64,000 nt of DNA, taken from positions 124,001 to 188,000 of the forward strand of contig NZ_JAJOZS010000004.1 in NCBI RefSeq assembly GCF_021168555.1. Reading direction: 5' to 3'. The notes beneath the pieces were generated by a model. It made no database searches. It was not told where the DNA came from and saw nothing but the letters and a program-made list of their open reading frames with translations. Shown piece after piece: positions 24,562 through 33,109 of this stretch. The DNA is from Stenotrophomonas sp. MMGLT7. GTDB lineage: Bacteria > Pseudomonadota > Gammaproteobacteria > Xanthomonadales > Xanthomonadaceae. Numbering within the stretch: the stretch's first letter is position 1; each line of letters begins with the position of its first letter. Both the position numbers and the translations under genes were made by a program.

Positions 24562-27333
24562 TCAGAACGCATAGCGCACCGTCAGCAGGCTGGTCATGCC
24601 GGAATCGACGATGTCCTGCAGCGCCGTGCTGTTGTGGCCCACGTGCGCGCGGTAGCTCTCGCGCTTGGTCAGGTTGGCGATCGAAAGGTCGGCGCGCCAG
24701 CTCTCGCCCAGGGCATAGCCGACGTGCAGGTCGATGCGCGAGGACGGCTTGACCCACAGGTTGTCCCAGCTCGCGCCCTGGCGCAGGTAGTCGTACACCG
24801 CGACGTACTCGCCGGAGTGGTGCCAGCTGAGGTTCACCGACAGCGGCCCCTTCTCGTAGAACAGCTCGGCGTTGGCCAGCAGGTCCGGCGCGTTCTGGAT
24901 GCGCTCGCGGCGGAAGCCGTCCATGCCCAGGTCCACGCGGGTCTTCTGGCGGGTGGCGTTGATGCCAATGCCCAGGCCGTCCAGCGGTTCGGGCAGGTCC
25001 TGGAACTTCTGCCGCAGCGCCAGCTCCAGGCCGTAGACCTCGCCGTCCCCGCCGTTCTGCGGGCGCCGGTAGATGGTCTCGCCCTCGCCGCTCTCGCCCT
25101 GGTTCACCGCGTTGGAGCCGCTCTCGTAGATGTAGTCGCTCAGGTGCTTGTAGTACGCCGCCAGCATCGCATGGCCGCCGCGGTCGTTGCGCCACTCGCC
25201 GGACAGGTCGAGGTTGAGCGACTTGATCGGGTCCAGGTCCGGGTTGCCCTCGGTGATGGTGATCCGGCCGGTGTCGGCCGAGATGCTGGTCGAGGAGCCG
25301 CCGCCGAGCTGGACGAAGGCCGGGCGGGTGTAGCTGGTCCACAGGCCGGCGCGGTAGACGCTGTCGCCGTCGCCGGGGCGCCAGTTCAGGAACACGCTGG
25401 GCAGCGGCACGCGGTAGCGGCTGTGGTTGTTCTCGAAGTGGCCGATGGGCTGGTCGTCCGTGGCCCAGTAGGTGTTGCGGATGCGGGTGTACTCGTAGCG
25501 CAGGCCGGGGATGATCTCCAGGTCGCCGTAGCGCAGCGTCGCCATCGCGTAGGCCGCCGACACCGCCTCGGTGCCGCGCATGGTGTTGCAGTTCCAGTTG
25601 TTGACGTACTCGCTGCCGCAGGTATCGAAGCTGCTCTCGGTGAGCCGCTCGTTGATCAGCGCCTTGAGCGCGTCGTTGCTCAGGTGCACGGTGTCCCAGT
25701 CGTACTTGCCCGGGAAGGCGGCGTCGTAGTGGCCGTCGATCAGGCCGATGTCCTGCAGCAGCGCGTAACCGCCGTAGTAGCCGGTGGTCCAGTTGCGGCC
25801 GGTGAACCTGCGCGAGCTGACCACGTGCTTGATGCCGAACTGCAGTTCCTGCAGCGCGCCGTCGTCGAACACCCGACGCAGGTCGAGCTTGAGGCCGCCC
25901 TTTTTCTGCCCGCTGTACTGCCTGGTGAGCTGGCCGGCGCGGCGTACGTACATGCCGCCGATGTCGTCGATCGCGGCGGCCATCTCCGGCGTCAGCAGCG
26001 GCACCGGGTAGCCATCGGAGTCCTGGCCGAGCAACTGGCCGGCGCCGTAGGCGAACTTGCCGCCGCGGTCGCTGTACTGGTCGGTGCGCGCCGAGATCTC
26101 GATGTGGTCCGGGCGGTCGTTGTTGCCGAAGCCGTAGAACACGTTGGGCGAGATCGTCCAGTTGCCCAGTTCCTTGTCGGCGCCGAACTGGATCGTGGCC
26201 AGGTCGGCCATCTCCGGGTTGGTCTCGTACCAGTAGCGCGCCGCGTAGGCACCGATCTTCGGCTGGTAGACGCCGTCAACGCCGGTCGGCTCATAGCTGA
26301 CGTTCTGCGGGATCAGCTGCGAGTAGCCGGTGTTCTGCTCGGTGAAGGCGCGCGAGAAGGTGCCGCGCGCGTACACCAGCAGGGTCGGATCGACCCGCCA
26401 GTCGAACGAGACGTTGCCGCCGAAGCGGCGGGTCCGGCCCTCGGAATAACCTGCGTACATGCCGGTGCCCAGCAGCGACTGCTGCGGGTCGTAGCCGGCG
26501 GCGAGGTTGCCCTCGGCATCGGTGCGGGCGAACTCCCAGGTGCCGTCGCTGCCGGCGGCGGTGGCGCCGGCGTACTGGCTGTTCACGTAGTCGCGGGTGT
26601 CGTAGTAGCCGCTCACGTAGAGCCCGAACTGGTTGTCGCTGCCGAAGCGGCCGTGCCACTCGCCGGCCACGCCGCCGCCCAGGCCGCTGTCGCCGTAGTC
26701 GCGCGCGCGGCTCTCCATGCGGCCGCTGAGGCTGACGCTGCCGCCGCTATGCGCGCCGAAGTCGAACGCGGTGGGGGTGCGGTAGTCGATGGTGCCGCCG
26801 ATCGCGTCGCCGTCCATCGCCGCGGTCGAGGTCTTGTTGAGCACGATGGTCTGCAGCCCCGACGGCGGCAGCAGCCGCAGCTGCACGCTGCGGCTGTAGG
26901 GCATGCCCTGGGCGACGTTGACGCCGTTGACCAGGTTGACGTTGTACTCGGCGTTGAGACCGCGCACCGAGGCGAACATGCCCTCGCCGCGCGCGGCGCC
27001 GTCGATGCCGCCGAAGTACGACTGCCCGGTGTTGATGACGTTGACGCCGGGCATCAGCCCCAGCGCCTCGGCGATGTTGTGCACCGCCGTGTACTTGAGG
27101 TCCTCGGCCGAGAGCACGTTGGCGGTGTTGCTGGCGGCCATCTGCATGTCGGCGGCGCTGTAGCGGGTGGCGGCGACGGTGACCTTGTCCAGGGTGACGG
27201 CCTGCTGGTCGGCCGCGGCCGGGGCGTCGTCGCCCTGCTGCGCCAGTGCCGGCGCGGTGGCCAGCGCGACCAGTGCGAGGACGATGCCGTGGACCAGCCG
27301 GTCCCGGCGCATGGTGGTGCGATTGGAGCGCAT
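24562..27333 (-). CDS. TonB-dependent receptor of the Xanthomonas/Caulobacter (TIGR01782-like) type
   Basis: 923 aa. The ATG at 27333, preceded by CGGGAAC, begins a signal peptide ending PALAQ. A TonB-box-like TLDKVTVAATR follows, then the plug with the family features NIAEALGLMPGVNV, VRGLNAEYNVNLVNGVNVA and DAIGGTIDYRTPTAFDF. The barrel ends in an aromatic Phe (TVRYAF). The family typically imports plant oligosaccharides or other organic nutrients rather than iron. The adjacent histidine acid phosphatase suggests an organic phosphate such as phytate or a sugar phosphate; inferred. Confidence 0.93.
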   Translation of the reverse strand: MRSNRTTMRRDRLVHGIVLALVALATAPALAQQGDDAPAAADQQAVTLDKVTVAATRYSAADMQMAASNTANVLSAEDLKYTAVHNIAEALGLMPGVNVINTGQSYFGGIDGAARGEGMFASVRGLNAEYNVNLVNGVNVAQGMPYSRSVQLRLLPPSGLQTIVLNKTSTAAMDGDAIGGTIDYRTPTAFDFGAHSGGSVSLSGRMESRARDYGDSGLGGGVAGEWHGRFGSDNQFGLYVSGYYDTRDYVNSQYAGATAAGSDGTWEFARTDAEGNLAAGYDPQQSLLGTGMYAGYSEGRTRRFGGNVSFDWRVDPTLLVYARGTFSRAFTEQNTGYSQLIPQNVSYEPTGVDGVYQPKIGAYAARYWYETNPEMADLATIQFGADKELGNWTISPNVFYGFGNNDRPDHIEISARTDQYSDRGGKFAYGAGQLLGQDSDGYPVPLLTPEMAAAIDDIGGMYVRRAGQLTRQYSGQKKGGLKLDLRRVFDDGALQELQFGIKHVVSSRRFTGRNWTTGYYGGYALLQDIGLIDGHYDAAFPGKYDWDTVHLSNDALKALINERLTESSFDTCGSEYVNNWNCNTMRGTEAVSAAYAMATLRYGDLEIIPGLRYEYTRIRNTYWATDDQPIGHFENNHSRYRVPLPSVFLNWRPGDGDSVYRAGLWTSYTRPAFVQLGGGSSTSISADTGRITITEGNPDLDPIKSLNLDLSGEWRNDRGGHAMLAAYYKHLSDYIYESGSNAVNQGESGEGETIYRRPQNGGDGEVYGLELALRQKFQDLPEPLDGLGIGINATRQKTRVDLGMDGFRRERIQNAPDLLANAELFYEKGPLSVNLSWHHSGEYVAVYDYLRQGASWDNLWVKPSSRIDLHVGYALGESWRADLSIANLTKRESYRAHVGHNSTALQDIVDSGMTSLLTVRYAF

Positions 27334-27670
27334 TGTCTGTTCCCGAAAGACGATGTCGTGGCGCACGGCCGGGCACGCCGGCCCGCTCCCGCGAGATCGC
27401 GCAAGAAAAAATGAAAGAAGGAAGTCGATTCGATTGGTCGTTGTGCACATGGCCGGCGTCGACTCCGTCCATGTGCGGCAGATTGTGGGCCCGGTCACTT
27501 TTCACGCCGGTGACAACGGCGGGCTTTCCGCATGATTGTGCGGAATATCCCGCAACCGACGCTGGAATCCGCACAATCCGGGCCTGCCGCACCCGGTTTT
27601 CCCGCTATCCTTCGCCGCCCCCCCCGCGCGGACACGGGTGCGGGCCCCGCCATGGGACCTATAGGGCGAT
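27334..27670. other. Upstream region of receptor; inverted repeats, no gene
   Basis: No convincing protein is encoded. The stretch has several TTGTG/TGCGG-type half sites. Its main structure is the inverted repeat described separately at 27534-27578. A TTGTCAC segment (about 27510-27517 on the minus strand) resembles a single Pho-box half but lacks the second half. Confidence 0.4.
27534..27578. promoter_or_regulatory. Perfect 11-bp inverted repeat, operator-like
   Basis: gattgtgcgga (27534-27544) and tccgcacaatc (27568-27578) are perfect reverse complements separated by 23 bases. A nested imperfect palindrome TTGCGG-GATATT-CCGCACAA lies in the first arm and spacer. It is about 200 bases upstream of the receptor start. 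The spacing of two and a half or so DNA turns suits a dimeric or looping regulator; the regulator is unknown. Confidence 0.4.
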
Positions 27671-27738
27671 GTAGGAGCGACTTCAGTCGCGATGGGGATT
27701 TACCGGTACAGCCCCATCGCGACTGAAGTCGCTCCTAC
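27671..27738. repeat. REP doublet, family A
   Basis: An inverted pair of GTAGGAGCGACTTCAGTCGC units with the gatggggatttaccggtacagccccatc linker, followed by a degenerate cgttcctaca remnant. It lies between the receptor operon and panE, which diverge. Confidence 0.85.
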
Positions 27739-27879
27739 ATCGTTCCTACATCCCCCTACATCCGTCCTGCATCATTCCTCCATGCTTCTACGGCAGAGCG
27801 ATCGACGGCGCGGGCATCCATGGACGGATCGCCGCCAGGCCCTAACATGGCCGCACATGCCCTGCAGGAGACGAGCGCA

Positions 27880-28779
27880 ATGAGGATCGCGGTGATGGGA
27901 GCCGGCGCGGTGGGCGGCTACTTCGGTGCGCGCCTGCACCAGGCCGGCCACGAGGTGGTGCTGATCGGCCGCGCGCCGATGGTGGCGGCGGTGCGCGCGG
28001 ACGGCCTGCGCCTGCAGGCGGCGGACTTCGACGGCCGGCTGCCGCTGCAGGCCAGCAGCGATCCGGCGGCGGTGCGCGGGGCGGAACTGGTGCTGTTCTG
28101 CGTCAAGTCCGGCGACACCGAGGCCGCCGGGGCGGCGATCGCCCCGCACCTGGCCGCCGGCGCCGCCGTGCTGAGCCTGCAGAACGGCGTGGACAACGCG
28201 CCGCGGCTGTCGCGCGTGCTCGGCCGCGAGGCAATCCCGGCCGTGGTCTACGTCGCCGCCGCCACGCAGGGGCCGGCGCACGTCGTCCACCACGGCCGCG
28301 GCGAGCTGGTGATCGGTCCTTCCGCGGCAAGCGACGCCATCGCCGCGGCGCTGTCGGCCGGCAACGTGCCCACGCAGGTGTCCGATCGCGTGACCGAGGC
28401 GCTGTGGACCAAGCTGGTGATCAACTGCGTCTACAACGCGCTGTCGGCGCTGAGCCAGCTGCCCTACGGCGAGCTGGTGCGCGGCGAGGGCATCGTGGCG
28501 ACGATGCGCGAGGTGGTGGACGAATGCCGGGCGGTGGCTTCCGCGCAGGGCGTGGCACTGCCGCAGACGCTGTGGGACGACGTGCTGTCGATCTCGCGCA
28601 GCATGGCCGGCCAGCGCTCTTCCACCGCGCAGGACGTGGCACGCGGCAAGCCCAGCGAGATCGACTACATCAACGGCCACGTCGTGCGCGAGGGCGAGCG
28701 GCTGGGCATCGCCGTGCCCGCCAACCGGGTGCTGCACGCGCTGGTCAGGCTGCACGACCGCGCCGCCGCCGGCCCCTGA
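27880..28779 (+). CDS. panE: 2-dehydropantoate 2-reductase (ApbA/PanE)
   Basis: 299 aa from ATG 27880, chosen because AGGAGA precedes it and the Rossmann motif MGAGAVGGYFGARL starts at once; the frame is open further upstream without a sensible N-terminus. The enzyme reduces ketopantoate to pantoate with NADPH in pantothenate/CoA synthesis. Catalytic Lys lies in LWTKLVINCVYNALSAL (about residue 180), and the substrate-binding Glu/Asn block is KPSEIDYINGHVV. Other KPR-family members reduce different 2-keto acids, so the exact role is probable rather than certain. Confidence 0.9.
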   Translation: MRIAVMGAGAVGGYFGARLHQAGHEVVLIGRAPMVAAVRADGLRLQAADFDGRLPLQASSDPAAVRGAELVLFCVKSGDTEAAGAAIAPHLAAGAAVLSLQNGVDNAPRLSRVLGREAIPAVVYVAAATQGPAHVVHHGRGELVIGPSAASDAIAAALSAGNVPTQVSDRVTEALWTKLVINCVYNALSALSQLPYGELVRGEGIVATMREVVDECRAVASAQGVALPQTLWDDVLSISRSMAGQRSSTAQDVARGKPSEIDYINGHVVREGERLGIAVPANRVLHALVRLHDRAAAGP

Positions 28780-28781
28780 AC

Positions 28782-28833
28782 CGTCGGATCGCCGGGCAGG
28801 TAATCTTGCCGTCCCTCCCCCGGCGATCCGACG
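28782..28833 (+). promoter_or_regulatory. 15-bp inverted repeat ending directly at a start codon
   Basis: cgtcggatcgccggg (28782-28796) and cccggcgatccgacg (28819-28833) are perfect complements with a 22-base loop. The right arm touches the thioesterase ATG, and no Shine-Dalgarno is visible outside the stem. In RNA this could act as terminator of panE or block translation of the next gene. Confidence 0.5.
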
Positions 28834-29343
28834 ATGCCCGACTTCCAGTCCCACCAGTTGACCATGACCGTGCTGATGACGCCGGAGATGGCCAACTTCT
28901 CCGGCAAGGTGCACGGCGGCGCCGTGCTCAAGCTGCTGGACCAGGTCGCCTACGCCTGCGCCAGCCGCTATGCCGGCCGCTACGTGGTCACCTTGTCGGT
29001 GGACCAGGTGGTGTTCCGCGAGCCGATCAACGTCGGCGAGCTGGTCACCTTCCTGGCCTCGGTGAACTACACCGGCACCTCGTCGATGGAGGTGGGCATC
29101 AAGGTGGTCGCCGAGGACATCCGCAAGCAGAGCGTGCGCCACGCCAACAGCTGCTTCTTCACCATGGTGGCGGTGGACGACGACGACCGCCCCACGCCGG
29201 TACCGCCGCTGCTGCCGCAGACCGCGGACCAGAAGCGCCGCCACGCGGCCGCGCAGATCCGCCGCACGCTGCGCCAGGAGATGGAACGGCACCAACTCGC
29301 GCTGCTGGCCTCCACCCCGGCCGGCGTGGCCGACGAGACCTGA
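28834..29343 (+). CDS. Acyl-CoA thioesterase, hotdog fold (YciA/BACH-like)
   Basis: 169 aa. The single hotdog domain (about 5-120) shows the helix motif NFSGKVHGGAVLKLLDQVAYACASRYAGR, the strand VVTLSVDQVVFREPINVGELVTF and the conserved NYTGTSSMEVGIKVVAED, as in cytosolic acyl-CoA hydrolases. It splits acyl-CoA into fatty acid and CoA; chain preference is not deducible. The C-terminal 50 residues are charged and helical. It follows panE by 54 bp with an unusual hairpin in between. Confidence 0.88.
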   Translation: MPDFQSHQLTMTVLMTPEMANFSGKVHGGAVLKLLDQVAYACASRYAGRYVVTLSVDQVVFREPINVGELVTFLASVNYTGTSSMEVGIKVVAEDIRKQSVRHANSCFFTMVAVDDDDRPTPVPPLLPQTADQKRRHAAAQIRRTLRQEMERHQLALLASTPAGVADET

Positions 29344-29352
29344 GCGCACGCA

Positions 29353-29372
29353 CCCCGGCGGACGCGCCGGGG
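29353..29372 (+). terminator. Terminator-like hairpin after thioesterase
   Basis: An 8-bp stem ccccggcg/cgccgggg with a short loop, 9 bases after the stop codon. There is no T run, so factor-independent termination is uncertain. Confidence 0.4.
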
Positions 29373-29455
29373 AATGCTGAGTTCCGGCGGGCCCGTGGCC
29401 AGGCCCGCGGGGCTGGCCTACAGTGTTCGCTCCCCTTTCCCGAGTGACCGACCCC

Positions 29456-30289
29456 ATGTCCAACGTTCCCTTCCTCACTCTCTCCGACGGCCATCGCATT
29501 CCCCAGTTCGGCCTGGGCGTGTGGCAGACGCCGGCCGGGCAGACCGCGCAGGTGGTCGCCGCCGCACTGGAGCTGGGCTACCGCCACATCGACACCGCCG
29601 CCATCTACGGCAACGAAGAAGGCGTCGGCCAGGCCATCGCCACCTCCGGCATCGCCCGCGACGAGCTGTTCGTCACCACCAAGCTGTGGAACGCCGACCA
29701 GGGCTACGACAGCGCGCTGAAGGCGCTGGACACCAGCCTGGCCAAGCTGGGGCTGGACTACGTGGACCTGTACCTGATTCACTGGCCGTGCCCGGCCCAG
29801 GACCGTTTCGTCGACAGCTGGAAGGCGCTGGTGCAGGCGCGCAAGGACGGCAAGGCGCGCTCGATCGGCGTGTCCAACTTCCGCGCGCAGGACATCGACC
29901 GCATCGTCGAGGCCACCGGGGTCGCCCCGGCGGTCGACCAGATCGAGCTGCATCCGCTGCTGCAGCAGGACGAACTGCGCGCCTACGCCGCCGCGCACGG
30001 CATCGTCGTCGAGTCGTGGAGCCCGCTGGCGCAGGGCGGCGAGCTGCTGCACGACCCGGCGCTGCAGGCCATCGCCGCGCGCCACGGCAAGAGCGTGGCG
30101 CAGGTGATCCTGCGCTGGCACATCCAGCTCGGCCTGGTGGTGTTCCCCAAGTCGGTGACGCCCGCACGCATCGCCGAGAACATCGACATCTTCGACTTCG
30201 CGCTGTCCGACCAGGACATGGCCGCCATCGCCGCGCTGGATGCCGGCAAGCGCCTGGGCCCGGACCCGGCCGCGTTCGAGATGGTCTGA
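29456..30289 (+). CDS. Aldo/keto reductase (2,5-diketo-D-gluconate reductase-like)
   Basis: 277 aa, normal for the AKR family. The TIM-barrel NADPH-dependent reductase has the catalytic tetrad in place: Asp/Tyr in GYRHIDTAAIYGNEEGVG, Lys in LFVTTKLWN and His in LYLIHWPCP. The cofactor block is LVVFPKSVTPARIAENIDIF. It reduces aldehydes or ketones such as diketogluconate or methylglyoxal. Start ATG 29456 chosen over the one 33 bases upstream because the family begins close to the PFLTLSDGHRIPQFGLG segment. It is followed by a hairpin and then the long repeat array. Confidence 0.93.
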   Translation: MSNVPFLTLSDGHRIPQFGLGVWQTPAGQTAQVVAAALELGYRHIDTAAIYGNEEGVGQAIATSGIARDELFVTTKLWNADQGYDSALKALDTSLAKLGLDYVDLYLIHWPCPAQDRFVDSWKALVQARKDGKARSIGVSNFRAQDIDRIVEATGVAPAVDQIELHPLLQQDELRAYAAAHGIVVESWSPLAQGGELLHDPALQAIAARHGKSVAQVILRWHIQLGLVVFPKSVTPARIAENIDIFDFALSDQDMAAIAALDAGKRLGPDPAAFEMV

Positions 30290-30306
30290 GGCGGAAACGG
30301 CCATGA

Positions 30307-30330
30307 CCCGGTAGGCGCAGCCTATCCGGG
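30307..30330 (+). terminator. Terminator-like hairpin after aldo/keto reductase
   Basis: cccggtaggc-gca-gcctatccggg, an almost perfect 10-bp stem 18 bases after the stop codon, without a T run. Confidence 0.4.
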
Positions 30331-30349
30331 ACAAGGATAGTGCGAGGCA

Positions 30350-31106
30350 GCCCCCTTCTCCCGCTTGCGGGGCTGGGCACCCTCGGGGTGGAAGGTGCCC
30401 GAAGGGCGGATGGGGGTTGCCGGGAGCATTGGGAAAGCCACCGCAGAAGCGCCCTCATCCGGCGCTGCGCGCCACCTTCTCCCGTGAACGGGAGAAGGAA
30501 GCTTCGCAGCGATTCCAGATGACCGACCGCTGTTCCCTTCTCCCGCTTGCGGGGCTGGGCACCCTCGGGGTGGAAGGTGCCCGAAGGGCGGATGGGGGTT
30601 GCCTGGAGCATGGGAGAGCCACCGCAGAAGCGCCCTCATCCGGCGCTGCGCGCCACCTTCTCCCGTGAACGGGAGAAGGGAAGCTTCGCGGCGATTCCAG
30701 ATGACCGACCGCTGTTCCCTTCTCCCGCTTGCGGGGCTGGGCACCCTCGGGGTGGAAGGTGCCCGGAGGGCGGATGGGGGCTGCCTGGAGCATGGGAAAG
30801 CCGCCGCAGAAGCCCCCTCATCCGGAGAAGCGCCCTCATCCGGCGCTGCGCGCCACCTTCTCCCGTGAACGGGAGAAGGAAGCTTCGCGGCGATTCCAGA
30901 TGAGCGCTGTTCCCTTCTCCCGCTTGCGGGGGAAGGTGCCCGAAGGGCGGATGGGGGGCTGCCGGGAGCATTGGGAAAGCCGCCGCAGAAGCCCCCTCAT
31001 CCGGCGCTGCGCGCCACCTTCTCCCGTGAACGGGAGAAGGGAGCTTCGCGGCGATTCCGGATGGCCGACCGCTGTTCCCTTCTCCCGCTTGCGGGAGAAG
31101 GGAGCC
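30350..31106. repeat. Tandem array of family C intergenic repeat, about 4.5 copies
   Basis: Units start at about 30353, 30534, 30716, 30911 and (partial) 31076, with periods of 181, 182, 195 and 165 bases. Each runs from cttctcccgcttgcgg through ggtgcccgaagggcggatgggg, gccaccttctcccgtgaacg to gattccagatgaccgaccgc. Copies are more than 90 percent identical apart from a short internal duplication in the third and a deletion in the fourth. Each unit holds two ggagaag/cttctcc hairpins. No gene is recognised in 30290-31162; this fills the gap between convergent genes. Confidence 0.92.
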
Positions 31107-31162
31107 TCCCCTTCGAAATCCGGCAGCAGGGACCGCCCCTCGCAAGACGGTCGCGCAACCGC

Positions 31163-33109
31163 TCAACGCCCCGCGTTGGCGGCCATCTCCTCGTGCAGGA
31201 TGCGGCGGATCTCCAGGATCGCCTGCGGGGTCTCCTGCACGCTGTGCCAGGAGGTGACCACCTTCTCCGACTCGGCGCCGGGCAGGTGCGCGCTGGCATA
31301 GGGCACCAACCCGTCGTCGGACTCGGCCAGCGGCACCTTCGGATCGCGGCGGGCGATGATGCTGTTGTAGCGCACGCCCGGCGAGATCGGCAGGTCGGCG
31401 GCGGCGCGGATGAACGGGTCGCTGTCGCGCAGGTTGTCGATGCTGTTGGGCGGCAGCAGCTTGCGCGGACGCCCCTTGTCGTCGTCGCCGGCCAGGTCCT
31501 GCAGCACGTCGCCGAAGCGTTCCAGCAGCGTCACCGGCAGCCGCACCAGGCGCCCGACCAGGCGTCCCAGGCGGCCGCCGGCGGCGCTGGTGCCGCGGTG
31601 CGGGGCGGCGATGAAGATCGCCCGGTCCACTTCCGGCAGCGGCTGGAAGTGCAGCAGCGGCTGCAGCCGCTCGCGCACGCGGCGGCCGCGTTCGCCGCTG
31701 AGCTTGCGGTCGGCCATCAGGCTGTCCCACAAGCGGTCCCCGGAGGAAGACACCAGCAGCCTCGCCAGCACCCCGCCCATGCTGTGGCCGATCAGCACCA
31801 TGTCGCGCGAGGCCGGCGCCTGCCCCGACGGATCGAAGCGCTGCAGCGCCTGGGTCAGCAGCGAGCGGATCTGCGCCTGGTTCCATGCCATCGGCATGTT
31901 GGTCGGGTAGTAGACCTGCCAGATCTGGTAGTGGCCGCGCAGCTGCTCGTCGCCGGCGATCTCGTTGGCGACGTTGACCCACGCCTCCGGGCTGCTGGCG
32001 AGCCCGTGCAGCATCAGGATGATGCGGCGGTCGGGGTCGAACGGCTGCATCAGGTACAGGTGCGGGCGGTCGATGCCGTTGTCGCGGCCGAGCATCGAGC
32101 GCAGCGACTGCGCGGCGAAGCCCGAGCGAGCCAGCCACAGGCCGTAGGCGGCGGTGAAGTTGCCGGCCAGCGGCACGCGCTGGCCGTGCAGGACGACCTC
32201 GTCGCTGCGGTACGGGTCGTAGGGCAGCAACTGCACCTTGCGGGTGGCCAGCACCTGCGCCTGGTCCTGGCCCTCGAAGCGCAGCAGCAGGGTGGCCGGG
32301 GCGAAGGGCACCTCGCTGAAGTCCGGCGTCTGCCGGCGCTTGCCCTCGGCCACCGGCAGGCGCGCCAGGCCGGCCGGGTCGCCGACCGTCTCGGCCGAGA
32401 CCTCGGCCACCAGCTCGGCGCCGAAGCCGTCGCGGCGATAGGTGCTGCGCAGGCCGTCGAAGCGCAGCGACGAGGCCGGGATCAGCGCCTCGGGCTGGCC
32501 GGCGTCGCCCGGCAGGCGGAAGCCGGACAGGTCCACGGACAGCCGCCACGGTCCCACCGCGAACGCGCCCTCGGCGTCGTCGGGCGCCTGCCGCCAGCGC
32601 GTGTAGAGGCTTTCCACCACCTGCTGCACGGCGTAGTTGTAGTAGTCCCTGACCTGGGTCTGGCGGTTCTCGAAGGCGCGCTCGCCCGGCGTGCGCTCGG
32701 TGAAGAACAGGTAGGCGTAGGCGTGCTGCGCGGCCTCCAGCCAGGCATCCATGGCGGCATCGCCCAGCGCCACGCCGGGCTTGCTCTTGCCACCCAGCGC
32801 CAGCGCCGCGCCGGTCCACAGCTCGGCCTGGGCGGCCAGCCGCCGTTCCGGATCGAGCCCGGCGATGTCGTCGAGCTGCGCGGAGCAGGCCGCGACATCG
32901 GCCTGGCACGGCTTGGGCTCGATGCCGGCGACCTTGAGGGTCTCCGCCCCGGCCTCGCTGAGCTTGCCGGTGCTGAGCACGTCGCCGCGGGTCTGGGCGA
33001 TGTAGTCGCCGGGGCCGCGCGACTGCACCGTGACCATCGCGCAGCCGGACAGCGCCAGCAGCAGCACCGCCGCCAGCGCCACGCGCACACGGGCGCGCAC
33101 CGCGGTCAT
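31163..33109 (-). CDS. Alpha/beta-hydrolase (lipase/esterase-like) lipoprotein
   Basis: 648 aa. A lipoprotein signal with lipobox LSGC lies near residue 22. The N-terminal 300 residues are an unassigned, mostly beta region. The C-terminal part is an alpha/beta hydrolase: oxyanion LMLHGLASSPEAW, the nucleophile elbow GHSMGGVLA (Ser), a likely acid in DDGLVPYAS, and His in VVTSWHSVQETP. It is probably an envelope-anchored lipase, thioesterase or acyl hydrolase. Its start overlaps the stop of the upstream Lnb/DUF4105 gene (ATGA), and both follow a TetR gene. Confidence 0.88.
   Translation of the reverse strand: MTAVRARVRVALAAVLLLALSGCAMVTVQSRGPGDYIAQTRGDVLSTGKLSEAGAETLKVAGIEPKPCQADVAACSAQLDDIAGLDPERRLAAQAELWTGAALALGGKSKPGVALGDAAMDAWLEAAQHAYAYLFFTERTPGERAFENRQTQVRDYYNYAVQQVVESLYTRWRQAPDDAEGAFAVGPWRLSVDLSGFRLPGDAGQPEALIPASSLRFDGLRSTYRRDGFGAELVAEVSAETVGDPAGLARLPVAEGKRRQTPDFSEVPFAPATLLLRFEGQDQAQVLATRKVQLLPYDPYRSDEVVLHGQRVPLAGNFTAAYGLWLARSGFAAQSLRSMLGRDNGIDRPHLYLMQPFDPDRRIILMLHGLASSPEAWVNVANEIAGDEQLRGHYQIWQVYYPTNMPMAWNQAQIRSLLTQALQRFDPSGQAPASRDMVLIGHSMGGVLARLLVSSSGDRLWDSLMADRKLSGERGRRVRERLQPLLHFQPLPEVDRAIFIAAPHRGTSAAGGRLGRLVGRLVRLPVTLLERFGDVLQDLAGDDDKGRPRKLLPPNSIDNLRDSDPFIRAAADLPISPGVRYNSIIARRDPKVPLAESDDGLVPYASAHLPGAESEKVVTSWHSVQETPQAILEIRRILHEEMAANAGR

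Noticed and set aside
24436-27414. 992-codon open frame opposite the third receptor
   Set aside because: Mirror of the codon bias of the receptor gene; no signal peptide, domain or ribosome-binding site.
27490-27520. Pho box before the phosphatase-linked receptor
   Set aside because: Only one TTGTCAC half is present; the second direct repeat at the required 11-base step is missing.
30350-31106. CRISPR array
   Set aside because: Repeats of 165-195 bp follow directly without unique spacers and no cas genes lie nearby.
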